A stretch of DNA of 64,000 bases from Halicephalobus mephisto (GCA_009193035.1 SWDT01000003.1:124001-188000); one strand, 5' to 3'. Shown: positions 11,390 through 22,758, counted from the first letter of the stretch. Made by a program: numbers and translations. The notes: generated from the letters alone by a model not told the origin.

Positions 11390-11665
11390 ATCCCCCTTGA
11401 AGTCAGACTCCAGAAGTTAACACCCGAAGAAAAGTTGAATATCTTAGGATATAGATATTATTTTTAAAAAACGAAATCGATTGAACTTTATCTAATGAAG
11501 CTACAAAATCCCAAACTTCAGAATCTAGGATTCTGAATTTCCATATTCTGGAAATCAACCTTCATTTCTGGCGTGAAATTCGGATTGTATGAACCTGAGT
11601 ATCTTGATGTACATACGTTTTATAGAATTCTGAGAATAGTCATTTTTCCTGTTCCAAAAACATAT
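11390..11665 (-). repeat. Right arm of the old inverted repeat
   Basis: Inverted partner of 9440-9700. The ~1.7 kb between the arms has the tRNA-like element and sequence less A+T-rich than its surroundings, but no open gene. The whole unit could be a dead fold-back transposon. Confidence 0.6.
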
Positions 11666-13841
11666 CAAGTTGCACAAAATTTGTTTTGAATATTGCAGAA
11701 AATGAAACAAGAAACACTTTACATTGAGGAATTGTCCAGTGGTTATGCTATAGTCACACTATTTAATATTCCTTTTCTGGTTGGAAATTGGAAGGTTGTT
11801 GGATTTTTGAAAACAAATTAGTGTTTTGAATTCTAATCGATAAAGATAAATCAGGATTTTATTCACTGCTATTGTCTTGTATTAACGAATAAAATTATCT
11901 ATTTGTTTTCCACGGTGGATTTTACATTCGTATCTGTATTGTTTGTCTGCTGGTATGAAGAAATCTCATGTTAATCAAACCAGGATTTGTGTATTCTTCA
12001 GACGATTTACCATAATATAAATTGATCCACATAATGGAAGACGATTGAAACAAAATTTCTCTGATCGATTCATTATCATATCAGTTCAATCCAAGGTTTT
12101 TGAAAATCAATAAAATACTTCATTAAAATAAAAATGAAATTTTTTTCTAAACTTTAGAAGTGAATTGTGTAGTAAAAGCTCTGGTAATTTGATGGTTGAC
12201 TCCTGTGTGAAAATAAAAATAGTCTTAAATGATATGGAGCTTGAGATAAATCCAGAATAAACTTGTTCTATGTGATTACTATCATGAATGAAAAAGTATT
12301 TCTTGTAAAGTCATCAGTTTTTTTACTGATAAAAGAAACTAACAATAATATTATACATTTTCGTATTATCTTTTATATCAACCAAAATCACGGAAGATTT
12401 TTTAAAACCATATTTGTATTTTTTAATGTTGCGAGTATTTCTTTTACTGATTGAATAAATAGTTATGAGAATCAATGTAGTGTTTTGATGTTGGTGAAAA
12501 ACTACAAGTTTAAAATCTATAGTGATTTTGTTTTCAAAAAGTACTTTTAAGTTTTATGTAAAAATAGATTTATTGGGAATATAAACAATAACGGGAAGCA
12601 ATTTTGTCGTTTGTGTGAACAACCATTTGTGCAATAAGGAATTTGATGAGAATCGTGTTTCATTTTGAAAATATGAGTGATAATGATTTGTGAAATCGTG
12701 GAAGAATCTTCGAGAAGTTAATCAACGAAGGAATACAAGTTTCATTAACACAGAAAATAATAAATTGAGTAATTTGAAGTTTTTTGTAATGAAGTATAGA
12801 ATTATCATTGTAGTTAGTATCTATTATTGTAGATAAATAATAAAATAATTTGAGTTTATGTCCCACAGAAAAGGAGGTAACGTATACTGATTATATTTTT
12901 ATTGATAGTGAACGTTATTCAACTTTCATCATTTCAAAGATCTCATTATTATATATTTTAATATTCATTGAATGACTCTTAATCATTATTCAGTATTATC
13001 TTGAACCGAATTTTGACAACAAACTTTGAGCAGATTTTTTCATTTATCTTTGATAAAGAATCGTTACTTCATTCCCTTGAATCCACAATTACATTCAAAG
13101 CTTAAATAATAAAGCCTTACTATTCACGAATGTCGTGTTTTCTTCGGATAATCAATCAGTTCTGAAACAATTTCATGTTTGCTTTAGTTTTGCTTGTCTG
13201 CTTTTTGTCAATAGATCAAGTTGCTTCTACTGCTATTTCTATTATTTTTATCCCTATTGTTTAACAAAAACTACCTCATTGTACAACATGTGTGTTAGAT
13301 CACCTGTCTGCATACTATGGAACATAAAAATGTGTCAACAAGTTCGTTGTGTAGATTCCACGTCCTTACATTTATAGAACTGAATCGGATTCTGACAAAA
13401 ATGGAATTAGATAGTCAGGGAAGACTCGGTTAGTTACAAAACTAAAAATTTGAAAGAAATATATATTTTAAATTTACTATGTTGATTATGAAGAGGATAG
13501 GAGAGATACTGAGTTGAATAGATATGACATATTAGAAAAAATACTTCTAACAATTTTCCAACAAAGAATCCAAGATTATCAACTGATATAACTTCTTGAA
13601 GCTATTAAGACATCTCACATAAATCAAGATCAACTAAATTTTGTTTTCTTTTATTCAATAAAAATGTTTATTAATAATTTATATGTATGTTACTGTTTAT
13701 TTTTTATTTGAAAATAAAATATTTTAATACAACTTTTGAGTCTGCAAATGATTTCGCTGCAAAAAACAATAATCTACTTCGTGTCATTTTCTCCCTAGTA
13801 ATTGATTGATAAAAATAAAACTCCAAATTTGCTGATGTGAA
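11666..13841. other. Gene-free stretch
   Basis: I see no coding exon, tRNA or tandem array here. Short open frames such as those near 12263-12454 and 12660-12866 are Asn/Ile/Lys/Phe-rich and look like chance. The sequence lacks the long A and T runs of the rest of the window. Confidence 0.5.
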
Positions 13842-16667
13842 TTAAGATTGGGAATCATTGACAATTTCAGCAATAAGATGTTGCGTATCACCAACAACTA
13901 GTCCTTGTAATTCCTTGACAGTTCTGATGATTGTATCTGTATCAGTAGAAGTAGAAGAAAGAACTTTGATAGCTTCGGGGATTTTCGGATCAATGTTGGT
14001 TGTTCTGCAATTAAGTTTTTGTAGTTGTGTTATAAGTAATTCTATTTTCGGAGGTTTTTTCTCTTGATGACTAGGATGGTGACAAAGAAGGAATTTTTCT
14101 CTATACTTCTTCGATCCACAAGAGCAATATAAGAAGAAATTTTTGGAAGAAACAAAGTCGCCACATTTTGTGCAGACCCATTTCCTACAGTCTTTAGTAC
14201 ACCCTTTCGGACATTCGTCCTCAAATAACACCAGATTTGCCGGCAATTCTCCAGGATCAGCTTCTTCCATATCGATAAAGCCGAATAGAATCGTTTTGCC
14301 ATAGTCATAGGCAATGAAAGACTCGGGAACTGTAGGTTCCTCAAAGATTTTAATCTCCTTGAACTTGGCAGTTTGATGGAATTTTGCAGCAACTTCATTG
14401 ACCGACGGAACAATAAGGACAGAATCAATGGATTTCTTCCATTCCTCGATAACCTCAAACGGTGGAAGCATGCCATGAGTTGGGTGATGGCAAATGAAAA
14501 TATTATCGTTATATTCTCTTGATCCACAGGAACAATAGAGAAGCAGGCCTTTGAAACGAACAAAATCCCCGCACTTCTCACAGATCCATCTTCTGATGTC
14601 TTTTGTGCAGTTTTTGGAACACTTTCTTTCGAGGATCTTTGAGTCCTGAGGAATTTCTTGAGTTTGAGCTCCATTCATGTTCAGAAATCCGAAAAAATGT
14701 TCTTCGCCGTTTGCTTCTCCAATATAAGGCTCACGTGCTTCAGTATCTTCGAAAACACTAATTCTGAAATATCTGAATGCTTGATGAAGTTTTAAAACTA
14801 CTTCTTCGTAACCAACAGGAGTCACAAGCACTGGAGCTTTCTGTATATCCCATTTACGGTGGCTTTCGTGAATGCAGATAAGTAATTTATCCTCGTAATT
14901 TTTTGAACCACAAGAACAGTAGAGAATCAAATCCTTGATCGAAACAAAATCTCCACATGTTGTGCATATCCATTTTTGGAGTTTATTAGTGCAACCACCA
15001 GGACATTCTCTTATAACAAGGAATTCATCTTCCGGAATTTTGGTTAATTGAGCTCCTTCCATGTCCACGAAGCCAAACGAAACGTTTCCAGAAATTAGAC
15101 AAATAGTTGGCTGGTTAATTTCGTTATTAGTATCAATATTCCACTCTTTATACTTTTTTGTTCGAAGGAATTTTTGAATAGCATTTCCATATCCGGGACA
15201 AGTAACAATGCATTTCGGTTTCCAATTATTAAGCGCTTGAAACCACTTTTTTAGCTCATCTACAGCTTCTGGAAGACAATCTCCCTCAGTAATACCAACA
15301 TATCTGTCGAGTGAATCCTTGATGTAATCCACATAACAATAGAATAGCTGTTTAATTATCGGGTAAATTTCTAAGAAGTCGTTTTTCTTCGCTGATTTGT
15401 AGGTATTTTTGGCTTCTTCAAGAGTGGGCAATTTTTCCTTCGATTTCGAAATACTTAAAAGATTTGAATGTCCTTCTTTTTCAAGTTTTATTTCAATCTT
15501 CCTGAAAACACAATACAGAAGATGGAGAAATTCATTGAGGTTTTGAGAATTAGTGATGGTAATCGCTTTATAAGAGGAGTTATTTGATCTAAGAATCCGG
15601 AAAGAAACAGGAATATCAGGTGGAGAATTTGTGTCATTTTTCAACTCCTCTATATATTTAGTTAATTCGCCTAAGCTCATTTCTTTTATTTCATCATAGT
15701 TGACCAAAACTTTGCATGGGATTTTCTTTTGAGTCTCGTCGAGGTTGTCGTCATTCAATAAGTCTTCAACCTACAAATCACAAAATAAAACCGGAGATCT
15801 AATATTAGTTCCTAACCTTGCTTGAACCATCTGAAAGACCCTGTTTCGAAACAATGATCCTCAAATCCACACCGTAGTAAATTTCAGAGATACAAAAATT
15901 ACAATTTTGCGAGTATTGTGGAAACGAATCACATTTGTCAAATTTTTTGCGGATACACCAATGAATTATCCAATGTTCTTGATTATCAAAGAGAAGACAG
16001 AAATCGATATACTTTCTGCAGCTCTCTTCGATCAATTCCGCCAAAAACTGCTGAAATATTTTTTGTTCTTGTTGATAAACACAAAAAATGGTGCATTGAA
16101 AAAGTCATGATATATTGGGTATATTATATTCAATATATGAACACATTAAATACAATGCACTAATATCATACTTAATGTATTTATACATTGAAAATAATAT
16201 CTAATACATCAGAGTCTTCTTAATATACCTGTATATGAAATACAGTTTACTAATATTAACCTAATATATCTATATATTAAACATAATATATCGAATAAAT
16301 CGAAAATGTTTTAATATATCTATGTATGAAATACAATGCACTAATATCATACTTAATGTATTTATACATTGAATATAATATATCTAATAAATCAAAAACG
16401 TTTTAATGCATCTATACATTATATATCATGTACGGTTTTGTGTTAGTAAAAATGTTTAAAACTTACAAGTATGGGTGGAGTATCCCATGTTATACTAGAA
16501 GGAGAATCGAAAGATGACTCATTGCATTCAGATGATATATAATAAAGAGCATTTTCTGCAATGGGAGTCAAATGACCTGACAGGGAATTATATCCCCATC
16601 CAAGTTTAAATTCACGGCCAAGTGACCATGATGTTTGCATATAACTAAACATTTGAAGACAATTCAT
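13842..16667 (-). CDS. Protein with SNTX-like N-terminus and three Cys/His-rich repeats
   Basis: Exons 16667-16467, 16050-15817 and 15770-13842 give 787 residues. Stops lie in frame before the ATG. The N-terminus has SLGREFKLGWGYNSLSG, recalling the LG-x-LG-x-x-Y start of stonustoxin-like MACPF modules. The segment from about 160 to 210 (CKVLVNY...YIEELKND...FRILRS) matches the gene at 1133-4810. A helical linker follows to about 330. Then come three repeats of about 130 residues, near 333-449, 460-577 and 596-713. Each has GF-x-[DN]-M-[EN]-x-A, then C-x3-C-x8-C-x2-C-G-D-F-V, then LYCSCGS, and ends C-x-H-x2-H ([LI]CHHP[ST]H). This spacing predicts bound zinc. There is no P-loop. The first acceptor is TTTCAGCAG, so one Gln may be optional. 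Intron 1 is almost entirely a MITE. The biochemical role is unknown; related animal proteins are suspected in innate immunity. Confidence 0.75.
16080..16444. mobile_element. MITE-like element, copy 2, inside an intron
   Basis: Terminal inverted repeat CACAAAAAATGG / TTTTGTGTT. The interior repeats ATACTTAATGTATTTATACA twice. It fills about 365 of the 416 bp of intron 1 of the Cys/His-rich repeat gene; without it the intron would be about 51 bp, the usual nematode size. Confidence 0.65.
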
Positions 16668-17015
16668 TTTAAAATGAAGAATTCACTAAACAAGAGTTGT
16701 CGAAAATCAAACTACTGATTCATTTCTTCGATAAGAGTACTGGACAATCAGCCACGACAGCCTTCAAACATAAACGTGTAAATTTTATCATTGATAACCG
16801 TTTTAAACATCAACAGCATCTGGTAGAAAAATCTTCCTGAATTTCATTGACGCAAAAATTTAAATATTTTACGAAATAGTTTCAACACAAACTTTCAGAA
16901 TTCTGGAATTATGTTATTATAAAGATTAAGAAGTAATGTTTAATTTTCTAACATTTTTGATTTTAGATGTTTAAGTTTACAATAAGTTCTAAAAGATTTT
17001 GAAAATTTTAATACT

Positions 17016-17420
17016 CACAAAAGTGGATACATGGTATACAGTGTATAGATGTATTAAGACATCTTTTATGTAGCGGATATACTATATTCTATGTATAAAT
17101 ACATTAAAGTGATATCAGTGTATTGTATTTCATATATAGGTACATTAAAACATCTTTGATTTATTAGATATATTATGTTTAATATATAGGTATATTAGGT
17201 TGATATTAGTGAATTGTATTGAAGGTAGTAGTATATTAAATCGACTATGATGTACTAGATATAATATATTAAACGTATCGATAGACCAAGTATAATACCA
17301 ATATATTATATTTAATGTCCTGGTCTGTGAAATTGATATTGGACGCTGTATTGAATATCGATACATTAAGCATAATTTATCTGATACATTAGAACTATTT
17401 TAATGTATTCTTTTTGTGTG
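17016..17420. mobile_element. MITE-like element, copy 3
   Basis: Starts CACAAAAGTGGATACATGG and shares GTATACAGTGTATAGAT with copy 1. It ends TCTTTTTGTGTG, almost identical to copy 1. It lies in the 1.08-kb gap upstream of the Cys/His-rich repeat gene and downstream of the 11-mer repeat gene. The rest of 16668-17744 shows no gene. Confidence 0.65.
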
Positions 17421-17744
17421 TAGGATTTCAACAACTTTCTCTGCATTCCAATCTTGATAAATAACAACTTTCAGACCAGATAATCCCATATATTAACTTT
17501 CCATTCTTGTCTAAATACAATCATTAACGATATATTACTATTTAACTTTAAAATTAATTTCTTTCTTATAGAAATACAAAAAACAACTTTATATTTCAAC
17601 TTTTCAGTCCTCTAAAATAAAATACAATCATCGATATATCACTTCAAAACTTTATTTCGTAATTTCTTTGAATAAAACTTTGAACACATTTAAAAGCAGA
17701 ATATTTGAGATAAGCGACACCGCAATTCAGAAATTTGAAATACT

Positions 17745-20222
17745 TTAAGAAGCATCCACAGCGACACCGGAGTCCGTGGCAGTGTTGACGGAATCGGAAT
17801 CTTTGGATTTTATGGAATCTGAATCTTTCTTTCCTTTGATTGCCTTGTTTCCGTCGGAGATTCCATCGACGAAACCTCCTCCTACTGCTTTGGCTCCATC
17901 TGCAATGCCTCCGGCGACTGCTTTGGTGCCGTCTGCAATGCCTCCGGCGACTGCTTTGGTTCCGTCAACTATGCCTCCTCCGACTGCTTTGGTGCCGTCA
18001 ACTACTGCTCCGGCTCCGGCTTTTGTTGCGGATCCGACGTCTTTGACAGCGTCTACAGTAGCTGATCCGAAAGCGACTGCGGTATCTGCGACTGCTTTTG
18101 GTGCTGCTTTGACGGCATCTGCACCGGTTTTACTTCCGTCGGAGATTCCATCGACGAAACCTCCTCCTACTGCTTTGGCTCCTTCGGCAATTCCTTTTCC
18201 GACTGCTTTGGTGCCGTCTGCAATGCCTCCGGCAACGGCTTTGGTTCCGTCAACTATGCCTCCTCCGACGGCTTTAGTTCCGTCAACGATACCTCCTCCA
18301 ACGGCTTTGGCAGCTCCTCCGACATCCTTCACCGCACCTACAGTAGCACTACCGATGGCTCCAGCTGTGTTAGTGACTCCTCCAACGACGGCCTTGGTTC
18401 CAGAAGCAACTCCGTGTCCGACTGCTTTCGTTCCAGAAGCCACACCGTGACCAACAGCTTTCCCGCCGTCAGCAACGGCTCCAGCGACGGCTTTCGTTCC
18501 AGAAGCCACTCCATGTCCGACGGCCTTCGTTCCATCGACTACAGCTCCGGCTCCTGTTGCAACTCCGTGACCGACGGCTTTTCCTGTTCCCGTTACTGAA
18601 AACAACAGTACGATTAAAACCTAGACTAAATTTTGTCAAAAATTTCCATAAAATGAATTTCTAGAACTTGAGGTTTTGGATATTACTTTTAAAGACCTCT
18701 ATTATAGAATGCTTTGAAAATTTAGGAGAAATTTTGGAGGTTTCAAAGGTTGCAGAACTTTCCTTTGAGTGCTGGAAGATTCTAGAAGTTTTAACAGAAC
18801 TCTAAGAAGATTCTAGAAGTTTTAACATAATTTTAAGAAGATTCTAAAAGTTTTAACAGAGTTCTGAGAAGGTTCTAGGAACTTCCACAGAATTCTGAGA
18901 AGATTTCAAAACTTTCTACAGAATCTTAAGTTCCGGAATCTTCTATTTAATTCTAATCAGAAAAATCAAAATTCTCCACACTTACCAACTTTAGCAACGC
19001 CTCCGACGACGGCTCCGATTCCGAATCCGACTCCGTGGGAAACTTTCCCCAAAAGTCCTCTTCTTTCTTTTTCGGAAGAGGTCAAGGATTCGGAACAGGA
19101 TTTATCTTCTTCTCCAAGAGTTCCTTGGTGAGCTTCGATGTCCTCCAAAGTGACTTCCTCCGTAGCTGCCAGAGGAGCTCCAGAATCCGTCAACTTGGGA
19201 TATTCGACGACTTGAGGTTCTTGATTCTGAAGATCCGTTTGTTCACGGTAGATTTCTTCTCTCTGGATGACTTCTGCGTCATCTGAATTCTCGAACGGAT
19301 TCGTGGATTCAGAAGTCAGAGTGTTGACTACAGTAGGAACAGGAATGTCCTCTCCTGCCTTGTCGGCTACAGTAGGACTGGGTTCCTTTTTTTCCTCCTC
19401 CTTGGAGCCAGTGACGAGCTCCACGAGATTCTGGGCGGTGTTCAGAATCACATTTCCGATTCCTTCAGATTGAGGATTTTCTTCTTTTTTTTCCTCTTCT
19501 TTTTTTTCTTCAACAATAACAGGTGCTTCTACAGTTTCTCCAACTTTGTCGATGACTTCTTGATCGTCGGATAATTGAGAACTTTGGGATTCAGAAACCA
19601 CAACAGGAGGATTTATTTCTTCTTTGACTTCTGATGGTTGATCAGCTGGAACTTGTTCGTTTTTCTCCACTTCAGAAGGACTGACTTCTTCTTTTTTGTC
19701 GATGTTCGCAATTTTGTCCGCGAGATCGGCGACGGCGGCCCCGAGGGTGCTGATGCTGGACTTCAGAGCGTCGATTCCGCCACTGGGAACTTCTTCGGTC
19801 TTAGAAGTCTCATCTACCGTATTCTCATCTGAAAAAAAATTATTTTTAATTTAATTACAGTAATCAAAATTGGAAGAAATTTTTAAATAAGACTTACCGG
19901 TGACGGGAGCTTCTTCTTTGGGACCTTCAGAAGCTTCTACAGTATCCTGGACAACAGAAACTTCATCAACTTTTTGATCAGCAGGCTCCTGAGGGGCTTC
20001 TGCACCTCCGACGACGACGTTGGCAGCTGTGTCTTTGACTACTGTAGCTCCATCAACTACAGTATCCTTTACTACTGTAGCTCCATCAACTACAGTATCC
20101 TTTACTACTGTAGCTCCTTCGATTGTTTTTTCTCCAACAGCTGAAACCATTTCATCGGCTTTTTCGATGGCAGCTTGGGCTCCGTCAACGGCAGAATTAA
20201 CAAGATTTTTCAAAGAATCCAT
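17745..20222 (-). CDS. 11-residue-repeat amphipathic protein (LEA/perilipin-like)
   Basis: Exons 20222-19898, 19828-18986 and 18595-17745 give 672 residues. Exon 1 has 11-mers of the type VVDGATVVKDT. Exon 2 is a long acidic, disordered Glu/Pro/Ser/Val region that ends in a Gly-rich segment. Exon 3 is mostly 11-mers of the form DGTKAVGGGIV or DGTKAVAGGIA. They are arranged in two blocks, each ending in DG-A-K-AVGGGFVDGISDG, so one block seems duplicated. The tail is KKDSDSIKSKDSDS. No signal peptide or membrane segment is visible. Tandem 11-mers with a Lys and small or hydrophobic residues form 3-11 amphipathic helices on lipid in synucleins, perilipins and group 3 LEA proteins. A lipid-surface or desiccation-type role is an inference; I cannot name an orthologue. 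The repeat DNA carries TACTGTAG/CTACAGTA. Confidence 0.75.
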
Positions 20223-20720
20223 TCTTCCGAATTCGAGAGACTTTTGTAACCGTTTCTGATTACTCTAAAACCAGTCCTCACTACGAGAAATAAAAATCAC
20301 GAGTTTTCATGGACATAAAAAAAACATTAAAAATTCCAAAAATTTTTTCAAAAAAATCCAAATTATTCGAAAGAATTAAAAAATCACTAAAAACGATTTT
20401 TAAAAAATTCCAAAAAAAAAAAGTAAATTTAAAAATTTCTTTAAAAAAATAATAATTTTAAAATTTTTTAAAAATAATAATTTCTTAATTTTTTAAAAAT
20501 TATAATTTTAAAATTTTTTAAAAATAATAATTTCTTAATTTTTTAAAAATAATAATTTTTTAATTTTTTTCTAATTTCTAAAAAAAATAGAAATAATTTT
20601 TAAAAATGATTAAGAATATTAGCATGTGGGACGACCGGAAGATATCTAAGATGACGAATGGATCTCGTGATTTTCCTCAGATCAAATAAGTAGCAAAAAG
20701 AAGACTGGCAAGAAACCAAC

Positions 20721-20782
20721 TGCCCTCGAGCGACCTCGCTGTAAAACACTCGAAACAAATGCAGAGTGCAGCTGTCGAGGCA
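20721..20782. other. Potential three-stem hairpin
   Basis: TGCC(C)TCGA pairs with TCGAGGCA, then GCTG with CAGC and CACTC with GAGTG, around a 12-nt loop. It is the least A+T-rich piece of the 20223-20997 gap between the 11-mer gene and the SARAF-like gene. It may belong to the promoter of the former. The rest of the gap is mostly A and T runs. Confidence 0.3.
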
Positions 20783-20997
20783 AATCTTGATTTGGTTCTA
20801 TTTTTGAATTTTTTTACTTTTTGTTTTTTTCCGATTTCGAAATACTAAAAAGAAAAAGAGCAAAATATGACCTTGCGAAGTTCCCGAGAGGGACTAATTG
20901 GATTGAAGACCTGGAAACTTGTCAAGAATGCTTCATTAAACTCATTCAAGAAGAAAAATAAAAAACATAATACCCATTATTCGTTTAAAAACGACGT

Positions 20998-22467
20998 TTA
21001 ACGTCTAGTGGTGCCGCCGAAACTTGTAGAAGTGTGTCTTGAACTCGAAGGGCCGGGGCTGGGGTCGCGGTAACTCGGTCCGGCGGAGGCGTAGGACCTA
21101 CTGTAGAACCCTGTGTCTTGCTCGAACTGAGTCGGGCCAGTGTGGTAGTTGTTTCTTCTTCTGAACCATCCTCTGTCACCGGCATTGTTACCGTATAAGT
21201 AGCCTCCGAGAGCTCCCATTCCGAGACCGGTCCAGAAACCAGGACCCCCTCCGGCACCTTGGTTCGGGGTGCCGGTTCCTTTAGTGGCTTGATCGTAAGA
21301 CGGCGGGGGCGGTCGCCATCCAGGAGCATCAGGACCCCCTCCTCCGCCACCCCCAGGGAACCATCTGTCCCCCCGGTTTCTGTCGCCTTCAAATCCTTCT
21401 CTAGGTCCGGACAAAACGAGGTAGATCAAGTAAATGATGAAACAAACAATCCCAAAGTAAATTATTCCTTCCCAATTTACGCTAAAAATAAAATATTATT
21501 TTAAAAATTCGAATGAAACTAAACCTACTGGAAATTATCGTCCTCGTAGGGAGCCGAAGGGGTTTTCTTTCCGTACTGAGCAGATCCAAGGGGAGATTGG
21601 TTCAGCTCATACTCAAGACCACAGGATCCGGCGAGGATATATGGATCTTCGGGATAATCGAAGCCCTCACAAGTCACACTTATCTGAAAAGAATTCAATA
21701 ATTACTGCTATTTTGTACAATTTCGAATATAAATTGAAAAAAAAATTATTATATAACTTAAGTAAAATTACGAAAAGAATAATTTTAAAAATTAGAAAAA
21801 TTATTGTATATTTTTGAACATAGATTGTGAAAAGTTAATTTGGATATGAATTGGAGGGAATCATTATGTAATTTTGAATGTAAATTGTAAAATAAAAAAA
21901 AGTCACGTAGACGGACCGGCCGGATTTGCCATTCCAACCACAAATTACCAGTCCATTAGCGAGCAAAAAACAGCAAATTTTTAAAATCCATATTGATCCT
22001 CTAGTATTTGATCTATTGCTTGATTTAAAAAAACAAATTACTACGGGATTTGAAATATTTTGAAAATCATTAAAATCGTAAAAGTAACCTAAAAGTGTAA
22101 AATTAAATTTTCATATAAAAATTACCCTTCCAAATTCATATTCTTTCGGCATATTGGCTGTACATTCCCATTGGACATCGGATCCGTCGAATCCTCTGTT
22201 GTAACATTGAACAACGGCCGGGGTGTATTGCCCGCGGGCACTTCCCCCGACACACCGCAGTTGGGGGACAGGGGCATTCCTCCGACCAGTGGTGTGCTGT
22301 CCTCTATTCAATGTCAATGTTTGGACATCTCTGAGCCGAACTTTGGAGTGACCGAAAACTGAAACGAAAATTATCAAATTTCAATCAAAACAAAAAAGTA
22401 ACAAACCTGTAGAAACAGAAAATAAAACAAACAGTAACGCTGTAAACCACCATCGGACTCTTGTCAT
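20998..22467 (-). CDS. SARAF-like (TMEM66) calcium-entry regulator
   Basis: Exons 22467-22407, 22358-22126, 21683-21529 and 21481-20998 give 310 residues. SARAF is a single-pass ER membrane protein that promotes slow inactivation of store-operated calcium entry through STIM/Orai. Residues 1-22 are a signal peptide. The lumenal domain contains RLRDVQTLTLNRGQHTT, PVPQLRCVGG, VQCYNRGFDGSDVQWEC and SVTCEGFDYPEDPYIL, followed by SCGLEYEL. All are diagnostic and keep the family cysteines. One membrane segment (IIYFGIVCFIIYLIYLVL) is followed by a cytosolic Gly/Pro/Arg tail with GPGFWTGLGMGALGGYLYG, and the C-terminus is GGTTRR, as in the vertebrate protein. Its intron 2 holds a dispersed repeat shared with lmbr-1. 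Divergent from hst-6. Confidence 0.93.
21722..21976 (+). repeat. Dispersed repeat copy A in SARAF-like intron 2
   Basis: About 250 bp nearly identical to the reverse complement of 32335-32590. It contains GTCACGTAGACGGACCGG, then GATTTGCCATT and AATTACCAGTCCAT. Weaker similarity continues for another ~100 bp on the distal side. Confidence 0.85.
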
Positions 22468-22758
22468 CTTTAAAAAATAAAAATTTCGAAAGTAAAAAGT
22501 AAAAGTGAAAATTTTTTTATATAATTTCGCAAGCTTGTTCACCAACGTCAGCTTTGGCGTTCTGTCCCCAACGACATCGCACATTCGACTTTTTCAGTTT
22601 CAGCAACGTCGGATTTGGCGTTGTGTTCTCGACGTTAACAACCGCCTGATTTTTTTATTCGATTTTCGTTTTTGATTGTTTATTTTATTATTTTTTAAAA
22701 TTTTCCTATTCATTAATTCATTGATGAAGAAGCTATTTCGAAACAATTCTAGTTCCAG
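22468..22758. promoter_or_regulatory. Shared divergent promoter, SARAF-like / hst-6
   Basis: 291 bp separate the two start codons. Two ~25-bp direct repeats, CAACGTCAGCTTTGGCGTT at about 22543 and CAACGTCGGATTTGGCGTT at about 22603, are each followed by a GT-rich TGT[CT]C stretch. They are the only G+C-rich words here and are candidates for a regulator site. The hst-6 ATG directly follows TTCCAG, an acceptor-like sequence. Confidence 0.45.

Noticed and set aside
17776..18450. Open frame of 224 codons antisense to the 11-mer repeat gene
   Set aside because: Produced by the periodic codons of the repeat on the other strand; Pro/Ala/Ser-only composition and no splice or start context.
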